Made by a program: the position numbers and the translations under genes. A model generated the notes under the pieces. That model worked only from the letters and a program-made list of their open reading frames with translations, was not told the DNA's origin and did not search any database. From Rhizobium pisi (GTDB lineage Bacteria; Pseudomonadota; Alphaproteobacteria; Rhizobiales; Rhizobiaceae), in the NCBI RefSeq assembly GCF_003938655.1, contig NZ_RJJT01000004.1:62001-126000 (forward strand): 64,000 nucleotides of DNA, given 5' to 3'. This document shows positions 53,172 to 63,261 of the stretch, piece after piece (position 1 is the stretch's first letter; each line of letters begins with the position of its first letter).

Positions 53172-53921
53172 TTACATGACGATGACGCGAGTCCCGACGC
53201 TGACGCGGTCGTAGAGATCGACGACATCTTCGTTGCGCAGGCGGATGCAGCCGGAGGAGACTGCGCTGCCGATCGACCAGGGCGCGTTGGTGCCGTGAAT
53301 ACGGTAGAGCGTCGAGCCGAGATACATGGCGCGCGCGCCGAGCGGGTTTTCCGGGCCGCCGTCCATGCGTGCCGGCAGGTAGTGGCCCTTGGCGGCTTCA
53401 CGGCTGACCATTTCGGACGGCGGTGTCCAGTCCGGCCATTCCGTCTTGCGGGTAATCTTGTGGGCGCCTGCCCACTCGAAGCCCGGCTTGCCGACACCGA
53501 CGCCGTAGCGCCGCGCCTTGCCGCCTTCCATCACCAGATAGAGGAAGCGGTTGTTGGTATCGATGACGATAGTGCCGGGCTTTTCCTGGGTGTCGTAATC
53601 GACGATCTGAGGCAGGAACTGCGGTTCGATCGGATGGCGGATCGACGGGATGCCGGGATTGATCGCCGAAACGGTCTGCGGCGCAACCTGCGGCGCCTGG
53701 CGGATGATGCGGCGCTGGAAAAGGCCACGCTGCTGCGTCTGGACGACCGGACGCTGGTAGACGACGGGACGAACCGTGCCGCCGCCGAGCTGGTTGATCC
53801 ATGGCGCGGTCAGATCGGGGCTGAGCACGACGGGTGGACGGGTGGCGTAGCGATCGTCCGCCATGGCCGTCGTGGAGAAGATGCCGACGAGGGCAGCGGC
53901 AAGAACAAGGTGTTTCATCAT
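53172..53921 (-). CDS. L,D-transpeptidase (YkuD/ErfK family)
   Basis: 249 residues with a signal peptide (LVLAAALVGIFSTTAMADDR). A Gln/Pro/Arg-rich linker (about 25-85) precedes the YkuD domain: GTIVIDTNNRFLYLVMEGGK, RYGVGVGKPGFEWAGAHKIT, RKTEWPDWTPPSEMVSREAA, IHGTNAPWSIGSAVSSGCIR. Same role as its neighbour; the domain sequences are alike enough to suggest tandem duplication. It is upstream of that gene on the same strand. Confidence 0.93.
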   Translation of the reverse strand: MMKHLVLAAALVGIFSTTAMADDRYATRPPVVLSPDLTAPWINQLGGGTVRPVVYQRPVVQTQQRGLFQRRIIRQAPQVAPQTVSAINPGIPSIRHPIEPQFLPQIVDYDTQEKPGTIVIDTNNRFLYLVMEGGKARRYGVGVGKPGFEWAGAHKITRKTEWPDWTPPSEMVSREAAKGHYLPARMDGGPENPLGARAMYLGSTLYRIHGTNAPWSIGSAVSSGCIRLRNEDVVDLYDRVSVGTRVIVM

Positions 53922-54169
53922 CGGACGAACTCTCTACAAATGACCGAAAATGTGCTGGCGGAGCATGTCCGCCCCGGGCGGAGATGTTCCGCCCGCAAAG
54001 ACGCTGCCACCCTATCCGCCAGCGAATGGTAAAGATCGAATCATGAAAAGCCGATCGGTCGAATAAACTTTTCGTCAGGGTTACCGTTCGGTTTGGAAAG
54101 ACGGTTTGCAAATGGTAAAGCCGGAATCACGACCGGAGAACGAAGCGAACGCCGGGGAATGAAGCGGAC

Positions 54170-54799
54170 ATGAGCGCGACGGGCATTATCATCGGCGAGG
54201 ACGGCAGGAGCCGCTGCCACTGGCACGCCAATCTGCCGGATTATCTCCGCTATCACGATGAGGAATGGGGCCGCCCCGTCATCGACGACATCCGCCTCTT
54301 CGAGAAGATCTGCCTCGAGGGCTTCCAGTCGGGCCTCTCCTGGCTGACCATCCTGCGCAAGCGTGAGAACTTCCGCGCCGCCTTCGCCGGCTTCGACTTC
54401 GAGAAGGTCGCCCTCTTCGGCGAGGAAGATGTCGCCCGCTGCCTTGCCGATGCCGGCATCATTCGCCATCGCGGCAAGATCGTTTCCACGATCAACAACG
54501 CCAAGCGCGCCATCGCGCTCCGGGACGAATTCGGCTCGCTCGCCCATTACTTCTGGCGCTACGAGCCCGGCCACAACGAAAGGCCGGCGATCGTCGACCG
54601 CGATCATATCGTCGCCAATCCGACGACCCCGACATCCGTGGTCATTTCGAAAGATCTGAAGAAGCGCGGCTGGACCTTTGTCGGTCCGACTACAGTTTAT
54701 GCCTTCATGCAGGCGATGGGCCTCGTCAACGATCATCTGGCGGGCTGCTATTGCCGGCCCGAGGTCGAGGCGATGCGCGCCGCCCTGGTTCGTCCATGA
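54170..54799 (+). CDS. tag: DNA-3-methyladenine glycosylase I
   Basis: 209 residues. Family phrases: RCHWHANLPDYLRYHDEEWG (with the first Cys/His zinc ligands), LFEKICLEGFQSGLSWLTIL, RKRENFRAAFAGFDFEKVA, FVGPTTVYAFMQAMGLVNDH, and the C-terminal GCYCRPEV. It removes 3-methyladenine from DNA and is constitutive in most bacteria. Its stop overlaps the next start (ATGA). Confidence 0.95.
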   Translation: MSATGIIIGEDGRSRCHWHANLPDYLRYHDEEWGRPVIDDIRLFEKICLEGFQSGLSWLTILRKRENFRAAFAGFDFEKVALFGEEDVARCLADAGIIRHRGKIVSTINNAKRAIALRDEFGSLAHYFWRYEPGHNERPAIVDRDHIVANPTTPTSVVISKDLKKRGWTFVGPTTVYAFMQAMGLVNDHLAGCYCRPEVEAMRAALVRP

Positions 54800-55296
54800 A
54801 AGATCACTCCGTGAGAACGTTGATTACAGCCGCTGCCCTGCTCCTCCTGACGGCCTCCGCCATGGCGCAGGCGCCGCAGCTCAATCCCGGCGAGAAGCTG
54901 GAGAAGTTGCAGTTCCCGGCCGTCACCATGCAGCTGAAGGGCTGGACGAAGTTCGGCAACAGCCACGTCTATACGCTGCCGGTGCACGCTGGACAGCACA
55001 TGAAGATCAGCTTTGCCACGAAGAGCAAGTTCGCCTTCCTGGCGATCTTCGACCTATCGAAACCGGATGACGAAGCCTTCTTCGGCACGGACGAGGACGG
55101 CACGAGCTTCGAGACGACGGTCAAGGAAAATACGACCTGGCTGCTGCGCCCCTATTATTCCAAGGTCTCGCCGCGCCGCGGCCTCGGCGCTCCCTTCAGC
55201 ATCCTGATCGAGCCGTTGGCCGCCCCGCAGCAGCCGCAAAAGCCGGCCGAGCTGGAGCGGCCGTCGCTCTTTCCGAAGGCGCCCGCCAAGCAGTGA
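54796..55296 (+). CDS. Periplasmic protein of unknown function, coupled to tag
   Basis: 166 residues from the ATG at 54796 (ATGA overlap with tag). Signal peptide TLITAAALLLLTASAMAQ. The mature part contains MQLKGWTKFGNSHVYTLPVH, AGQHMKISFATKSKFAFLAI and ENTTWLLRPYYSKVSPRRG, a beta-rich pattern similar to prepeptidase C-terminal-like domains (a T-Y-x-L-P and F-x-F-x-I-F-D phrase). The C-terminus is Pro/Gln-rich. Function unknown. Confidence 0.75.
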   Translation: MKDHSVRTLITAAALLLLTASAMAQAPQLNPGEKLEKLQFPAVTMQLKGWTKFGNSHVYTLPVHAGQHMKISFATKSKFAFLAIFDLSKPDDEAFFGTDEDGTSFETTVKENTTWLLRPYYSKVSPRRGLGAPFSILIEPLAAPQQPQKPAELERPSLFPKAPAKQ

Positions 55297-55312
55297 GGCA
55301 GGGGCATCTCGC

Positions 55313-56017
55313 TCAGGCGAGCCGGTCGATCAGGTCGCGCAATTCGCCGAGATGGCCGATCTTGCGGAAACGCGGCGCTTCCGTCGGCTCGTCGACATGC
55401 TCCAGCACCCAGGTCAGTTCATGCGGCACGAAGACGCCGTAGCTGCCGGCCGCGATCGCCGGCACGATGTCCGATTTCAGCGAATTGCCGACCATCATCG
55501 CTCGCTCCGGCCCATCGCCGACCCTGGCGAAGATGCGGCGATAGGTGACGGCTGTCTTGTCGGAGACGATCTCGACGGCATCGAAGAAGTCGCCGAGCCC
55601 GGATTGGGCGAGCTTGCGCTCCTGATCGAAGAGATCGCCCTTGGTGATCATGACAAGCAGGTATTTGCCGGCAAGCGCCTCCAGCGTGTCGCGCACATGC
55701 GGCATGGTTTCGACCGGGTGGCTGAGAAGATCGCGGCCGGTATCCAGGATCTTGGCGATCACGCTCGCTGGAACCTTGCCCTCGGTGATCTCGATCGCGG
55801 TCTCGACCATCGACAGCGTGAAACCCTTGATGCCGAAGCCGTAATGGCGAAGGTTGCGCTTTTCGGCTTCCAGCAGCCGTTCGGAAATCTTCGGCCCTTC
55901 GGCGAAATCGGCAAGGAGCCTGGTGAAATGCTCTTCAGTCAGTCGGTAATATTGTTCGTTCTGCCAGAGTGTGTCGTCGGCATCGAAGCCGATGGTGGTC
56001 AGTGGTCGCGTCGCCAT
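55313..56017 (-). CDS. HAD family hydrolase
   Basis: 234 residues. HAD motif I is TIGFDADDTLWQNEQYYRLT (D-x-D-x-T), motif II is YLLVMITKGDLFDQERKLAQ, motif III Lys in VSDKTAVTYRRIF, motif IV is RAMMVGNSLKSDIVPAIAAG. It is a phosphatase-like enzyme of the YjjG/phosphoglycolate type with an unknown substrate. A phosphoglycolate role would suit the nearby glycolate genes but cannot be read from the sequence. Confidence 0.9.
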   Translation of the reverse strand: MATRPLTTIGFDADDTLWQNEQYYRLTEEHFTRLLADFAEGPKISERLLEAEKRNLRHYGFGIKGFTLSMVETAIEITEGKVPASVIAKILDTGRDLLSHPVETMPHVRDTLEALAGKYLLVMITKGDLFDQERKLAQSGLGDFFDAVEIVSDKTAVTYRRIFARVGDGPERAMMVGNSLKSDIVPAIAAGSYGVFVPHELTWVLEHVDEPTEAPRFRKIGHLGELRDLIDRLA

Positions 56018-56084
56018 ATGCGCACCTCTTGAAATAAGGCCGGCAATCTATCGGTCGCCTGTGTCGAGACAAGGGCATCTGCCT

Positions 56085-56207
56085 TTACAGCGCCGCGCAT
56101 CCTTCAGATGCGCAAAGGACGCTGTAACACTTTGAATTGCTGCATAATTTTATCCTTAAAATCGATTTTCGATTTAAGGAATTATGCAGTAGCGCGACGT
56201 TGAAAAG
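56085..56207. repeat. Rhizobial extragenic palindromic repeat
   Basis: Two hairpins: ACAGCG...GCGCATC/GATGCGC...CGCTGT at about 56087-56126, then arms CTGCATAATTTTATCCTTAA and TTAAGGAATTATGCAG at about 56142-56189. The stretch between (AACACTTTGAATTGCTGCAT) is a widespread rhizobial intergenic sequence. It lies between the HAD gene and the aldo/keto reductase gene. Confidence 0.75.
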
Positions 56208-56349
56208 CGCCAATGCCGCACTACATGAAAATCGCCTCACTTTGCAGCCAGCCACGGCTGTGCCCGTCATGCGCAGGCCAATAATCAAAAGATGAAGTTC
56301 TTGAGTTCGCAAGCCCCTCTTGCGGCAGACACAAAGGAATTTTTCGACC

Positions 56350-57399
56350 ATGCGTTACAATCAACTCGGAAATACGGGACTTTTCGTCTCGGAAATCTGC
56401 CTCGGCACGATGACCTTCGGTGAAGCCACACAAGGCAACCTCTGGGGCGCCATCGCCGACGTCGACCAGAATGCCGCCGACCGGATCGTCGAGCGTTCGC
56501 TCAGCGCAGGCGTCAATTTCATCGACACGGCCGACGTCTACTCCGTCGGCGAGTCCGAAAGGCTGCTCGGCCAGGCGCTGAAGAACCTCGATGTGCCCCG
56601 CAAGGACGTTGTCATCGCCACCAAGGTCTATGGTGTGATGGGCGACAAGCCGAACGACCGCGGCGCCTCGCGCGGCCACATCATGGATTCCGTCGAGGCA
56701 AGCCTGAAGCGCCTGCAGACCGATCACATCGACCTCTACCAGATCCACGCGACCGATACGGTGACGCCGATCGAGGAGACGTTGCGCGCCTTCGACGATC
56801 TCGTTTCCCGTGGTCTCGTGCGCTATATCGGCGTTTCCAACTGGCAGGCCTGGCGCATTTCCAAGGCGCTCGGCCTGTCCGAGCGCCGCGGCTTTGCCCG
56901 CTTCGAGAGCGTGCAGGCCTATTATTCCATCGCCGGCCGCGATCTCGAGCGCGACATCGTGCCGATGATGCAGGAGGAAAAGCTTGGCCTGATGGTCTGG
57001 TCGCCGCTTGCCGGCGGCCTGCTGTCCGGCAAATACGGTCCGGGCGCGCCTGGCAACGGCGAGGGCCGCCGCGCCAGTTTCGATTTCCCGCCCGTCGACA
57101 AGGACAAGGCCTGGGCCTGCGTCGCCGTCATGCGTGAGATCGCCGGCAAGCACGGCGTCAGCGTCGCCACCGTGGCGCTCGCCTATATCCTCGCCAAGCC
57201 TTTCGTCACGTCAGTCATCATCGGTGCCAAACGTGTCGACCAGCTCGACCAGAACTTGGCCGCCGTCAAGCTGAAGCTCGATGCTGACGATATGACGAGG
57301 CTCGACGAGGTGAGCGCGCTTGCTCCCGAATATCCGGGCTGGATGCTGGCGCGGCAGGGCGCCGGTCGCCGCCCGGCCGATTTCGAGCCGAAGGACTGA
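56350..57399 (+). CDS. Aldo/keto reductase
   Basis: 349 residues from the ATG at 56350 (MRYNQLGNTGLFVSEICLGT). Catalytic tetrad: Asp and Tyr in NFIDTADVYSVGESERLLGQ, Lys in VVIATKVYG, His in IDLYQIHATDTVTPIEETLR. The NADPH end motif is SVIIGAKRVDQLDQNLAAVK. It belongs to the group with YajO/YghZ-like proteins. Substrate unknown. Single gene, with a repeat upstream. Confidence 0.93.
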   Translation: MRYNQLGNTGLFVSEICLGTMTFGEATQGNLWGAIADVDQNAADRIVERSLSAGVNFIDTADVYSVGESERLLGQALKNLDVPRKDVVIATKVYGVMGDKPNDRGASRGHIMDSVEASLKRLQTDHIDLYQIHATDTVTPIEETLRAFDDLVSRGLVRYIGVSNWQAWRISKALGLSERRGFARFESVQAYYSIAGRDLERDIVPMMQEEKLGLMVWSPLAGGLLSGKYGPGAPGNGEGRRASFDFPPVDKDKAWACVAVMREIAGKHGVSVATVALAYILAKPFVTSVIIGAKRVDQLDQNLAAVKLKLDADDMTRLDEVSALAPEYPGWMLARQGAGRRPADFEPKD

Positions 57400-57481
57400 C
57401 GCCAACGCCAGGAAAAGGGCGGCCTGGCAGCTGTTGCGGAACGCCGGATATCTCCGGCGTTCCTCTTTCAAGAACGATCGA

Positions 57482-57841
57482 CTACTTGCCGTGGGCCTTG
57501 AGCCAGGCGTTCATCTCCGCGATTTCTGCTTCCTGGGCCTTGATGACGGCTTCGGCGAGCTCGCGGATTTTGGGATCCTTTCCGAATTGAAGTTCGACTT
57601 TTGCCATGTCGATGGCCCCCTGATGATGGGGGATCATCCCGCGGACGAAATCCGTGTCGGCATCGCCACTATATTTGATCATCATATCCTTATGCATCTT
57701 GTCGTTCGCCTCACTGAAAGCGTGGCTGGAGGCTTCGTGGTTGCCCATCGGCTTGCTCATGTCCATGGACATGTCTTCCGCAAGGACGGGGGTGGCAACG
57801 ATGGCGAGCATCGTGGATAAGGCAATGATTTTCAAAGACAT
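57482..57841 (-). CDS. DUF305 protein, periplasmic, Met/His-rich
   Basis: 119 residues with a signal peptide ([20 protein letters not shown]). The mature N-terminus is Met-rich ([17 protein letters not shown]) and the DUF305 core is [20 protein letters not shown], with the two-histidine motif. DUF305 proteins often accompany copper-handling genes. Just upstream on the same strand lies a small Cys/Met-rich secreted protein gene. Confidence 0.88.
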   Translation of the reverse strand: MSLKIIALSTMLAIVATPVLAEDMSMDMSKPMGNHEASSHAFSEANDKMHKDMMIKYSGDADTDFVRGMIPHHQGAIDMAKVELQFGKDPKIRELAEAVIKAQEAEIAEMNAWLKAHGK

Positions 57842-57916
57842 GAGAGTTCCTTCCTCTGTCTGACAATGGATTTTGAGGGCAGCCGGAGCCGCCCGTTCTG
57901 CACGGAGAATGCGGTG

Positions 57917-58282
57917 TCAGGACAATCGGGGAGGGGGCGCCTGCGGAGCGGGCTTATTGTCATCAAGGGCGCGCGCAAGCGCCGGCGCGGGATAGCCGAA
58001 AATAGACTTTCCGTCGGCCATGACCGCCACCGTCGGCGGCAGCAGAAGACAGGCGGCGCAAAGCGGCATATGGGCCGAGCCACCGGCGGCGCAGGGGTCT
58101 TTCAAGGGATTGGACTTGCCCGCCGGTCCGGGCATTTTCATGCCCGTTATCTCATGGTGCATGCCGCCGCTTTCGGCCACGGGCATATTCATCGACGCGC
58201 ATGTCGGGCAGCCCGCCCACGCGGACATGGCGCTGTAGACCAGCCAGCCGAAAACCATCGTGATGAGAGCGAGAGCGCGCAT
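57917..58282 (-). CDS. Small secreted Cys/Met/His-rich protein
   Basis: 121 residues. N-terminal hydrophobic segment (ALALITMVFGWLVYSAMSAW). The mature part has CPTCASMNMPVAESGGMHHE, GMKMPGPAG, and PLCAACLLLPP: two C-x-x-C motifs and many Met and His, which suits copper or other metal binding. It resembles proteins annotated as DUF2946-like. Probably in one transcript with the DUF305 gene, 75 bases downstream. Confidence 0.7.
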   Translation of the reverse strand: MRALALITMVFGWLVYSAMSAWAGCPTCASMNMPVAESGGMHHEITGMKMPGPAGKSNPLKDPCAAGGSAHMPLCAACLLLPPTVAVMADGKSIFGYPAPALARALDDNKPAPQAPPPRLS

Positions 58283-58339
58283 ACCGCCTTATAGGCGAAT
58301 GCCTGATACAAGCCAAGCCGACCGGTGGTCACATCCCGG

Positions 58340-59101
58340 TCACCAGGCGGCAATGACCTTGTGCTCTATCCGGTAATCCTTGCTTTCCTCGCCAAGTGGC
58401 GCAACCGGCCATGTCCAGGCCGCATTTACAGGTGGGGGTGAAACGCCGTGCAGCAGGTCGGCCTCCTCATGCGTTTTGCCGTTGCGGTCGATAACGGCGT
58501 AGGCAATGTCGGTCACCAGGCAGCTGGAGCAGGAAAGTCCGGAAAGTCCGGCCAAATGCGCCGCGATCAGTCTTTCCACGGTGTCTTTAGGCACTCGTCC
58601 GGCCTCGGCCTCGTGCCGCCGTTTCACGCCGCGAGCGATCTGCGATAGCAGATTGGCCGAAACCACGAAATCGAGATAGGGAACGTTGCGCAGGAAACCG
58701 AGCGGTTCAGATTCGCGGCCCGCGGCAAGATCGTCATAGCCCGAGAGATCGCGCTCGATCAGCCTGACATTACGATAGCTCTTGACCGCAAGCCACAGGC
58801 GCACCGATGCGAGATGAACGAGATCGACCAGAACGACGGTGTCAAAATCTTTCGCCAATTCCTCGATCGGCACATCCCGCAACAGGCCGGAACCGAGCAC
58901 CACGGCTGTCCGCTTCTGCCTGAGACCGGCTGATGCCGCCCGGATCGCATTCCGGCTCATCTCCTCATGTTCGGCCCAATCCCGGGCGCAGCGCCCGGCT
59001 CGCGACCAGAGATTGACCGAGTAGTGGATGAATTTTCGATGGGCTTTGCCTGTCAGCGGAAATGTCGCGGCATAAAGAAGAGCCTCGGTGATCATGAGCA
59101 T
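58340..59101 (-). CDS. Hypothetical protein with Rossmann-like region
   Basis: 253 residues from the ATG at 59101 ([20 protein letters not shown]); an extension to 59185 is possible but overlaps the promoter of hisS. The middle ([40 protein letters not shown]) has the G-x-G and acidic strand end of a Rossmann or methyltransferase-like fold, and [17 protein letters not shown] follows. No family recognised with confidence. Divergent from hisS. Confidence 0.65.
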   Translation of the reverse strand: MLMITEALLYAATFPLTGKAHRKFIHYSVNLWSRAGRCARDWAEHEEMSRNAIRAASAGLRQKRTAVVLGSGLLRDVPIEELAKDFDTVVLVDLVHLASVRLWLAVKSYRNVRLIERDLSGYDDLAAGRESEPLGFLRNVPYLDFVVSANLLSQIARGVKRRHEAEAGRVPKDTVERLIAAHLAGLSGLSCSSCLVTDIAYAVIDRNGKTHEEADLLHGVSPPPVNAAWTWPVAPLGEESKDYRIEHKVIAAW

Positions 59102-59230
59102 ATCCACATTTCTGATGGATGCCTTTCGTTCAATCGATTCTGCCTGCGGCCTCAAGACCCTTCGCCCTTGCCGCTCCCCGCCCAATCCGCTAGGAAACCG
59201 CCACTGTCCCAGTCAGTGGAATCCCCGGAA

Positions 59231-60757
59231 ATGAACGACAAGCAGAAGAAACCGCAAAAGCTCAAGGCCCGCCTGCCGCGCGGCTTCGTCGATCGGACGG
59301 CCGCCGATATCCGCGCCGTCAACGAGATGACGGCAAAGATCCGGGAAGTCTATGAGCATTATGGTTTCGACCCTGTGGAAACGCCGCTGTTCGAATATAC
59401 CGATGCGCTCGGCAAGTTCCTGCCCGACAGCGACCGGCCGAACGAGGGCGTCTTCTCGCTGCAGGACGACGACGAGCAATGGATGTCGCTACGTTACGAC
59501 CTGACGGCGCCGCTCGCCCGTCATGTCGCCGAGAATTTCAACGAGATCCAGCTGCCCTACCGCACCTATCGCGCCGGTTACGTCTTCCGCAACGAGAAGC
59601 CGGGTCCGGGCCGCTTCCGCCAGTTCATGCAGTTCGATGCCGATACGGTCGGAGCGCCCGGCGTTCAGGCTGATGCCGAAATGTGCATGATGATGGCCGA
59701 TACGCTGGAAGCCCTCGGCATCAAGCGCGGCGATTACGTCATCCGCGTCAACAACCGCAAGGTTCTGGATGGCGTGCTGGAGGCGATCGGTCTCGGCGGC
59801 GACGACAAGGCCGGCCAGCGGCTCAACGTGCTGCGCGCTATCGACAAGCTCGACAAGTTCGGCCCGGAAGGAGTGTCGCTGCTGCTCGGTCCCGGCCGCA
59901 AGGACGAATCCGGTGACTTCACCAAAGGCGCGGGTCTCAATCAGGAGCAGATCGACAAGGTGCTCTTCTTCGTCGGCATCAAGGACTATGCCGAAAGTGC
60001 TGCGCGCCTCGCCGAGCTCGTTGCCGGAACCTCCAGGGGTGGTGAAGGCGTCGAGGAGCTGAATTTCATCGGCGCGCTCGTCACGAGCGCCGGCTACGGC
60101 TCCGACCGCATCAAGATCGACCCCTCGGTCGTGCGTGGCCTCGAATATTACACCGGCCCGGTCTACGAGGCCGAACTTACCTTCGACGTCACCAACGAAA
60201 AGGGCGAGAAGGTCGTTTTCGGTTCGGTCGGCGGCGGCGGGCGTTATGACGGCCTCGTCTCCCGCTTCATGGGCCAGCCGGTTCCGGCCACCGGTTTTTC
60301 GATCGGCGTCTCCCGCCTGATGACGGCGCTGAAGAACCTCGGCAAGCTTGGCGCGAGCGAGGTCATCGAGCCGGTGCTGGTGACCGTCATGGACGGCGAT
60401 GTCGAGGCGATGGGCCGATATCAGCGCATGACGCAGGAACTGCGTGCCGCCGGCATCCGCGCCGAGATGTTCCAGGGCAACTGGAAGAAGTTCGGCAACC
60501 AGCTGAAATACGCCGACCGCCGCGGCTGCCCCGTCGCCATCATTCAGGGCGGCGACGAGCGCGCCGGCGGCGTCGTGCAAATCAAGGATCTCATCGAAGG
60601 CAAGCGGCTCTCGGGCGAAATCGAGGACAATGCCAGTTGGCGCGAGGCGCGCGTGGCGCAGGAGACCATGCCGGAAGCCGACCTCGTCGCCAAGGTCAGG
60701 GAAATCCTGGCCGCGCAGGCGGAGGATCGGAAGAGGGCGGCGGCGAATGGCCAGTAA
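59231..60757 (+). CDS. hisS: Histidyl-tRNA synthetase
   Basis: 508 residues from the ATG at 59231 ([20 protein letters not shown]). Class II motifs: [20 protein letters not shown] (motif 1 region), [20 protein letters not shown] (motif 2) and [14 protein letters not shown] (motif 3); histidine-A region [15 protein letters not shown]. It charges tRNA-His. Alphaproteobacterial enzymes are longer than the E. coli one and this fits. It heads a hisS-hisZ-hisG cluster; a 174-base gap with an inverted repeat separates it from hisZ. Confidence 0.96.
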   Translation: MNDKQKKPQKLKARLPRGFVDRTAADIRAVNEMTAKIREVYEHYGFDPVETPLFEYTDALGKFLPDSDRPNEGVFSLQDDDEQWMSLRYDLTAPLARHVAENFNEIQLPYRTYRAGYVFRNEKPGPGRFRQFMQFDADTVGAPGVQADAEMCMMMADTLEALGIKRGDYVIRVNNRKVLDGVLEAIGLGGDDKAGQRLNVLRAIDKLDKFGPEGVSLLLGPGRKDESGDFTKGAGLNQEQIDKVLFFVGIKDYAESAARLAELVAGTSRGGEGVEELNFIGALVTSAGYGSDRIKIDPSVVRGLEYYTGPVYEAELTFDVTNEKGEKVVFGSVGGGGRYDGLVSRFMGQPVPATGFSIGVSRLMTALKNLGKLGASEVIEPVLVTVMDGDVEAMGRYQRMTQELRAAGIRAEMFQGNWKKFGNQLKYADRRGCPVAIIQGGDERAGGVVQIKDLIEGKRLSGEIEDNASWREARVAQETMPEADLVAKVREILAAQAEDRKRAAANGQ

Positions 60758-60758
60758 A

Positions 60759-60910
60759 CCCCTCCCCAACCCCGCCCCACAAGGGGGAGGGGCTTCACGT
60801 GGCGCCGCTGTGCCCAACTCAACCTTCGCTTCACCCAGCGCGCGCTTAATCTGTTTCGGCGATCGCCGCGTGTTAGTCCCTCCCCCTTGTGGGGAGGGGT
60901 TGGGGAGGGG
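60759..60910. repeat. Inverted C/G-rich repeat in the hisS-hisZ gap
   Basis: CCCCTCCCCAACC (from 60759) with ACAAGGGGGAGGGG, and the inverse copy CCCTCCCCCTTGTGGGG and AGGGGTTGGGGAGGGG (to 60910), with about 85 bases between. The two copies can pair into a long hairpin. It is the same kind of element as in the glc operon, with another sequence. Confidence 0.8.
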
Positions 60911-60931
60911 ACTTTTCCCAGGAGCGACACC

Positions 60932-62053
60932 ATGCCCCTGATCAACCTCCCCGACTTCGCCAACGACCTGCTTGCCGAATTTACCGCCCGCAAAGCCGAG
61001 CGCATCGACACGCCTGTCATTCAGCCGGCTGAACCCTTCCTCGACATTGCCGGCGAGGATCTGCGCCGCCGCATCTTCATGACGGAGAGCGAAACCGGCG
61101 CCAGCCTCTGCCTGCGTCCCGAATTCACCATCCCCGTCTGTCTGCGCCACATCGAAACGGCGACCGGCACGCCGAAACGCTATGCCTATCTGGGCGAGGT
61201 TTTCCGCCAACGCCGCGATGGCGCCAACGAATTCTACCAGGCCGGCATCGAGGATCTGGGTGATATCAACATCGCGAGCGCCGATGCCCGCGCCATCGGC
61301 GATGCCACCGGCATTCTCGCCCGCCTGTTGCCGGGCCGGCGCCTGTCGGTGACGCTGGGCGATCAGGCAGTGTTCGAAGCGGTCGTGCAGGCGCTCGGCC
61401 TGCCGCTCGGCTGGCAGAAGCGTCTGATCCACGCTTTCGGCAACATGACGCAGTTGGAGGCGCTGCTTGCGAGCCTCGTCAGCCCGCAATTCGTGACCGG
61501 ACTCGACGACGACATTGCACGGCTTGTTGCCTCCGGCGACGAACAGGCGCTGGTCGCCCATATCGAGCAGGAAATGCAGAAGACCGGCTATTCGACGAAC
61601 GCCGGCCGCTCGCCGCTCGAGATCGCCCGGAGGCTCAAGGAAAAGCTCATCCTTTCCGAAACGCGCCTCGACGACGCGGCCTTCCATGTGCTGGAAGAGT
61701 TCCTGTCGCTCGACGTGCCACTCGTCAACGCTTCCGCTGCACTGGCCGGCTTCGCCGATGCTGCCGGTCTGAAACTCGGCAACGCGCTCTCCCGCTTCGA
61801 CGGCCGCGTCGCCGCCCTCGCAAACACCGGCGTTGATCTATCCGGCCTCAGCTACCGCGCCGCCTTCGGGCGACCGCTCGATTATTACACCGGCCTCGTC
61901 TTCGAGGTGACGGTGGAGGGCTCGGCCGCGGTTCTCGCCGGCGGTGGCCGCTTCGACCGGCTGCTGACCTTCCTCAGTGCGACGGACCGCATTCCGGCCG
62001 TCGGCTTCTCCTTCTGGCTCGACCGCATCGAAACCGAAAGGGCAGCCGCATGA
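60932..62053 (+). CDS. hisZ: ATP phosphoribosyltransferase regulatory subunit
   Basis: 373 residues from the ATG at 60932 ([20 protein letters not shown]), with GGAG 9 bases before. It is a HisRS-like paralogue: [40 protein letters not shown], and [20 protein letters not shown] with [15 protein letters not shown], but without a full tRNA-binding part. It works with the short HisG. The stop overlaps hisG by ATGA. Confidence 0.95.
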   Translation: MPLINLPDFANDLLAEFTARKAERIDTPVIQPAEPFLDIAGEDLRRRIFMTESETGASLCLRPEFTIPVCLRHIETATGTPKRYAYLGEVFRQRRDGANEFYQAGIEDLGDINIASADARAIGDATGILARLLPGRRLSVTLGDQAVFEAVVQALGLPLGWQKRLIHAFGNMTQLEALLASLVSPQFVTGLDDDIARLVASGDEQALVAHIEQEMQKTGYSTNAGRSPLEIARRLKEKLILSETRLDDAAFHVLEEFLSLDVPLVNASAALAGFADAAGLKLGNALSRFDGRVAALANTGVDLSGLSYRAAFGRPLDYYTGLVFEVTVEGSAAVLAGGGRFDRLLTFLSATDRIPAVGFSFWLDRIETERAAA

Positions 62054-62745
62054 CCATCACCATCGCGCTTCCCTCCAAGGGCCGGATGAAAGACGACGCG
62101 TCGGCGATCTTCGAGCGCGCCGGCATGCCGATAACGGCTGTTGGTAACGACCGCTCCTATCGCGGCCGCGTCGAAGGCTGGGACGATGTGGAAGTCGCCT
62201 TCCTCTCGGCCTCCGAAATCTCCCGCGAACTCGGCAACGGCACCGTCGATTTCGGCGTCACCGGCGAGGATCTGATGCGGGAAGGTTTTGCCGAGGTGGA
62301 CAAGCGCGTCGAGTTTTGCGCCCGCCTCGGTTTCGGCCATGCCGATGTCGTCGTCGCCGTGCCTGAGATCTGGCTTGACGTCGAGACCATGGCCGATCTT
62401 GGCGATGTCGCCGCCGATTTCCGCGCCCGTCACTCCAGGCGCCTTGCCATCGCCACCAAATACTGGCGGCTGACCCAGCAGTTCTTTTCGAGCCAGCACG
62501 GCATCCAGCTCTATCGTATCGTCGAAAGCCTGGGCGCGACCGAAGGTGCTCCCGCATCCGGCTCGGCCGATATCATCGTCGATATCACCTCGACCGGCTC
62601 GACATTGCGCGCAAACCACCTGAAGGTGCTCCAGGACGGCGTCATCCTGCATTCGCAGGCCTGCCTCGTGCGCGCCCGCAAGGAGAGCCATGCCGGCGAG
62701 CCCGCTGTGCAGGCAATCATCGAGGCCGTGCGCGCCGCCCTTTGA
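62050..62745 (+). CDS. hisG: ATP phosphoribosyltransferase, short form
   Basis: 231 residues. [20 protein letters not shown] at the start, [18 protein letters not shown] in the middle, and the PRPP loop [20 protein letters not shown]. It lacks the C-terminal regulatory domain of the long form, so it needs HisZ, encoded just before. It catalyses the first step of histidine synthesis. Its start overlaps the hisZ stop. Confidence 0.96.
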   Translation: MTITIALPSKGRMKDDASAIFERAGMPITAVGNDRSYRGRVEGWDDVEVAFLSASEISRELGNGTVDFGVTGEDLMREGFAEVDKRVEFCARLGFGHADVVVAVPEIWLDVETMADLGDVAADFRARHSRRLAIATKYWRLTQQFFSSQHGIQLYRIVESLGATEGAPASGSADIIVDITSTGSTLRANHLKVLQDGVILHSQACLVRARKESHAGEPAVQAIIEAVRAAL

Positions 62746-62766
62746 TATCATTCGAAAAGGCATGAA

Positions 62767-62796
62767 AAAACCCGCCGTCGGATGACGGCGGGTTTT
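62767..62796. terminator. Bidirectional terminator between hisG and the DoxX gene
   Basis: AAAACCCGCCGTC, loop GGAT, GACGGCGGGTTTT: a 13-bp perfect stem with A/T ends on both sides, so it works in both directions between convergent genes. Confidence 0.9.
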
Positions 62797-62823
62797 CTTA
62801 TGCTGGGAGGGTGTTGGCTTGTA

Positions 62824-63261
62824 TCAGGCAGCCGCGTAGGCGCCGCGGCGGGCGTCGAGCGAGTAAGCGCCTGCGCCATTGGTGGCGAGCATGATATAGG
62901 CGCCGGCAAGCGTGATGTTCTTCAGGAAGTTGACGAAGTTCAGGCCGTTGATCCAGCCGTTAGCAGCTGCCGGGAAGTCCGGAACATTGACCGGTGCAAG
63001 GTGGAAGACAACGCCGGTGAAGACACAGAAGACAGCGAGAAGCCAGCCGACGATGCGCACCTGGAAGCCGACGAGCACGGCAATGCCGGTTGCCAGTTCA
63101 AAGAGGCCGGCGAGATAGGTGAGCGCCGTGGAAGCCGGCAGGCCGGCGCCGGCGATCATGCCGGCGGTGGAAGCCGGATCGGTAACCTTGCCGAAGCCGG
63201 CGAAGATGAACATGAAGGAAAGAAGGATGCGGGCAATCAGGATGATGACGTTGTTCGACAT
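62824..63261 (-). CDS. DoxX family membrane protein
   Basis: 145 residues from the ATG at 63261 (MSNNVIILIARILLSFMFIF); the open frame to 63492 has no ribosome site and is less likely. Four membrane segments; DoxX phrases are LSFMFIFAGFGKVTDPASTA and YLAGLFELATGIAVLVGFQV. The family is linked to quinone or redox stress but has no fixed function. Single gene. Confidence 0.88.
   Translation of the reverse strand: MSNNVIILIARILLSFMFIFAGFGKVTDPASTAGMIAGAGLPASTALTYLAGLFELATGIAVLVGFQVRIVGWLLAVFCVFTGVVFHLAPVNVPDFPAAANGWINGLNFVNFLKNITLAGAYIMLATNGAGAYSLDARRGAYAAA

Noticed and set aside
52245..54032. 595-codon plus-strand open frame
   Set aside because: Antisense to the two L,D-transpeptidase genes, with no recognisable motifs and no ribosome site.
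59489..61687. 732-codon minus-strand open frame
   Set aside because: It lies exactly opposite hisS and hisZ, whose motifs are clear; long antisense frames are common in high-GC coding DNA.
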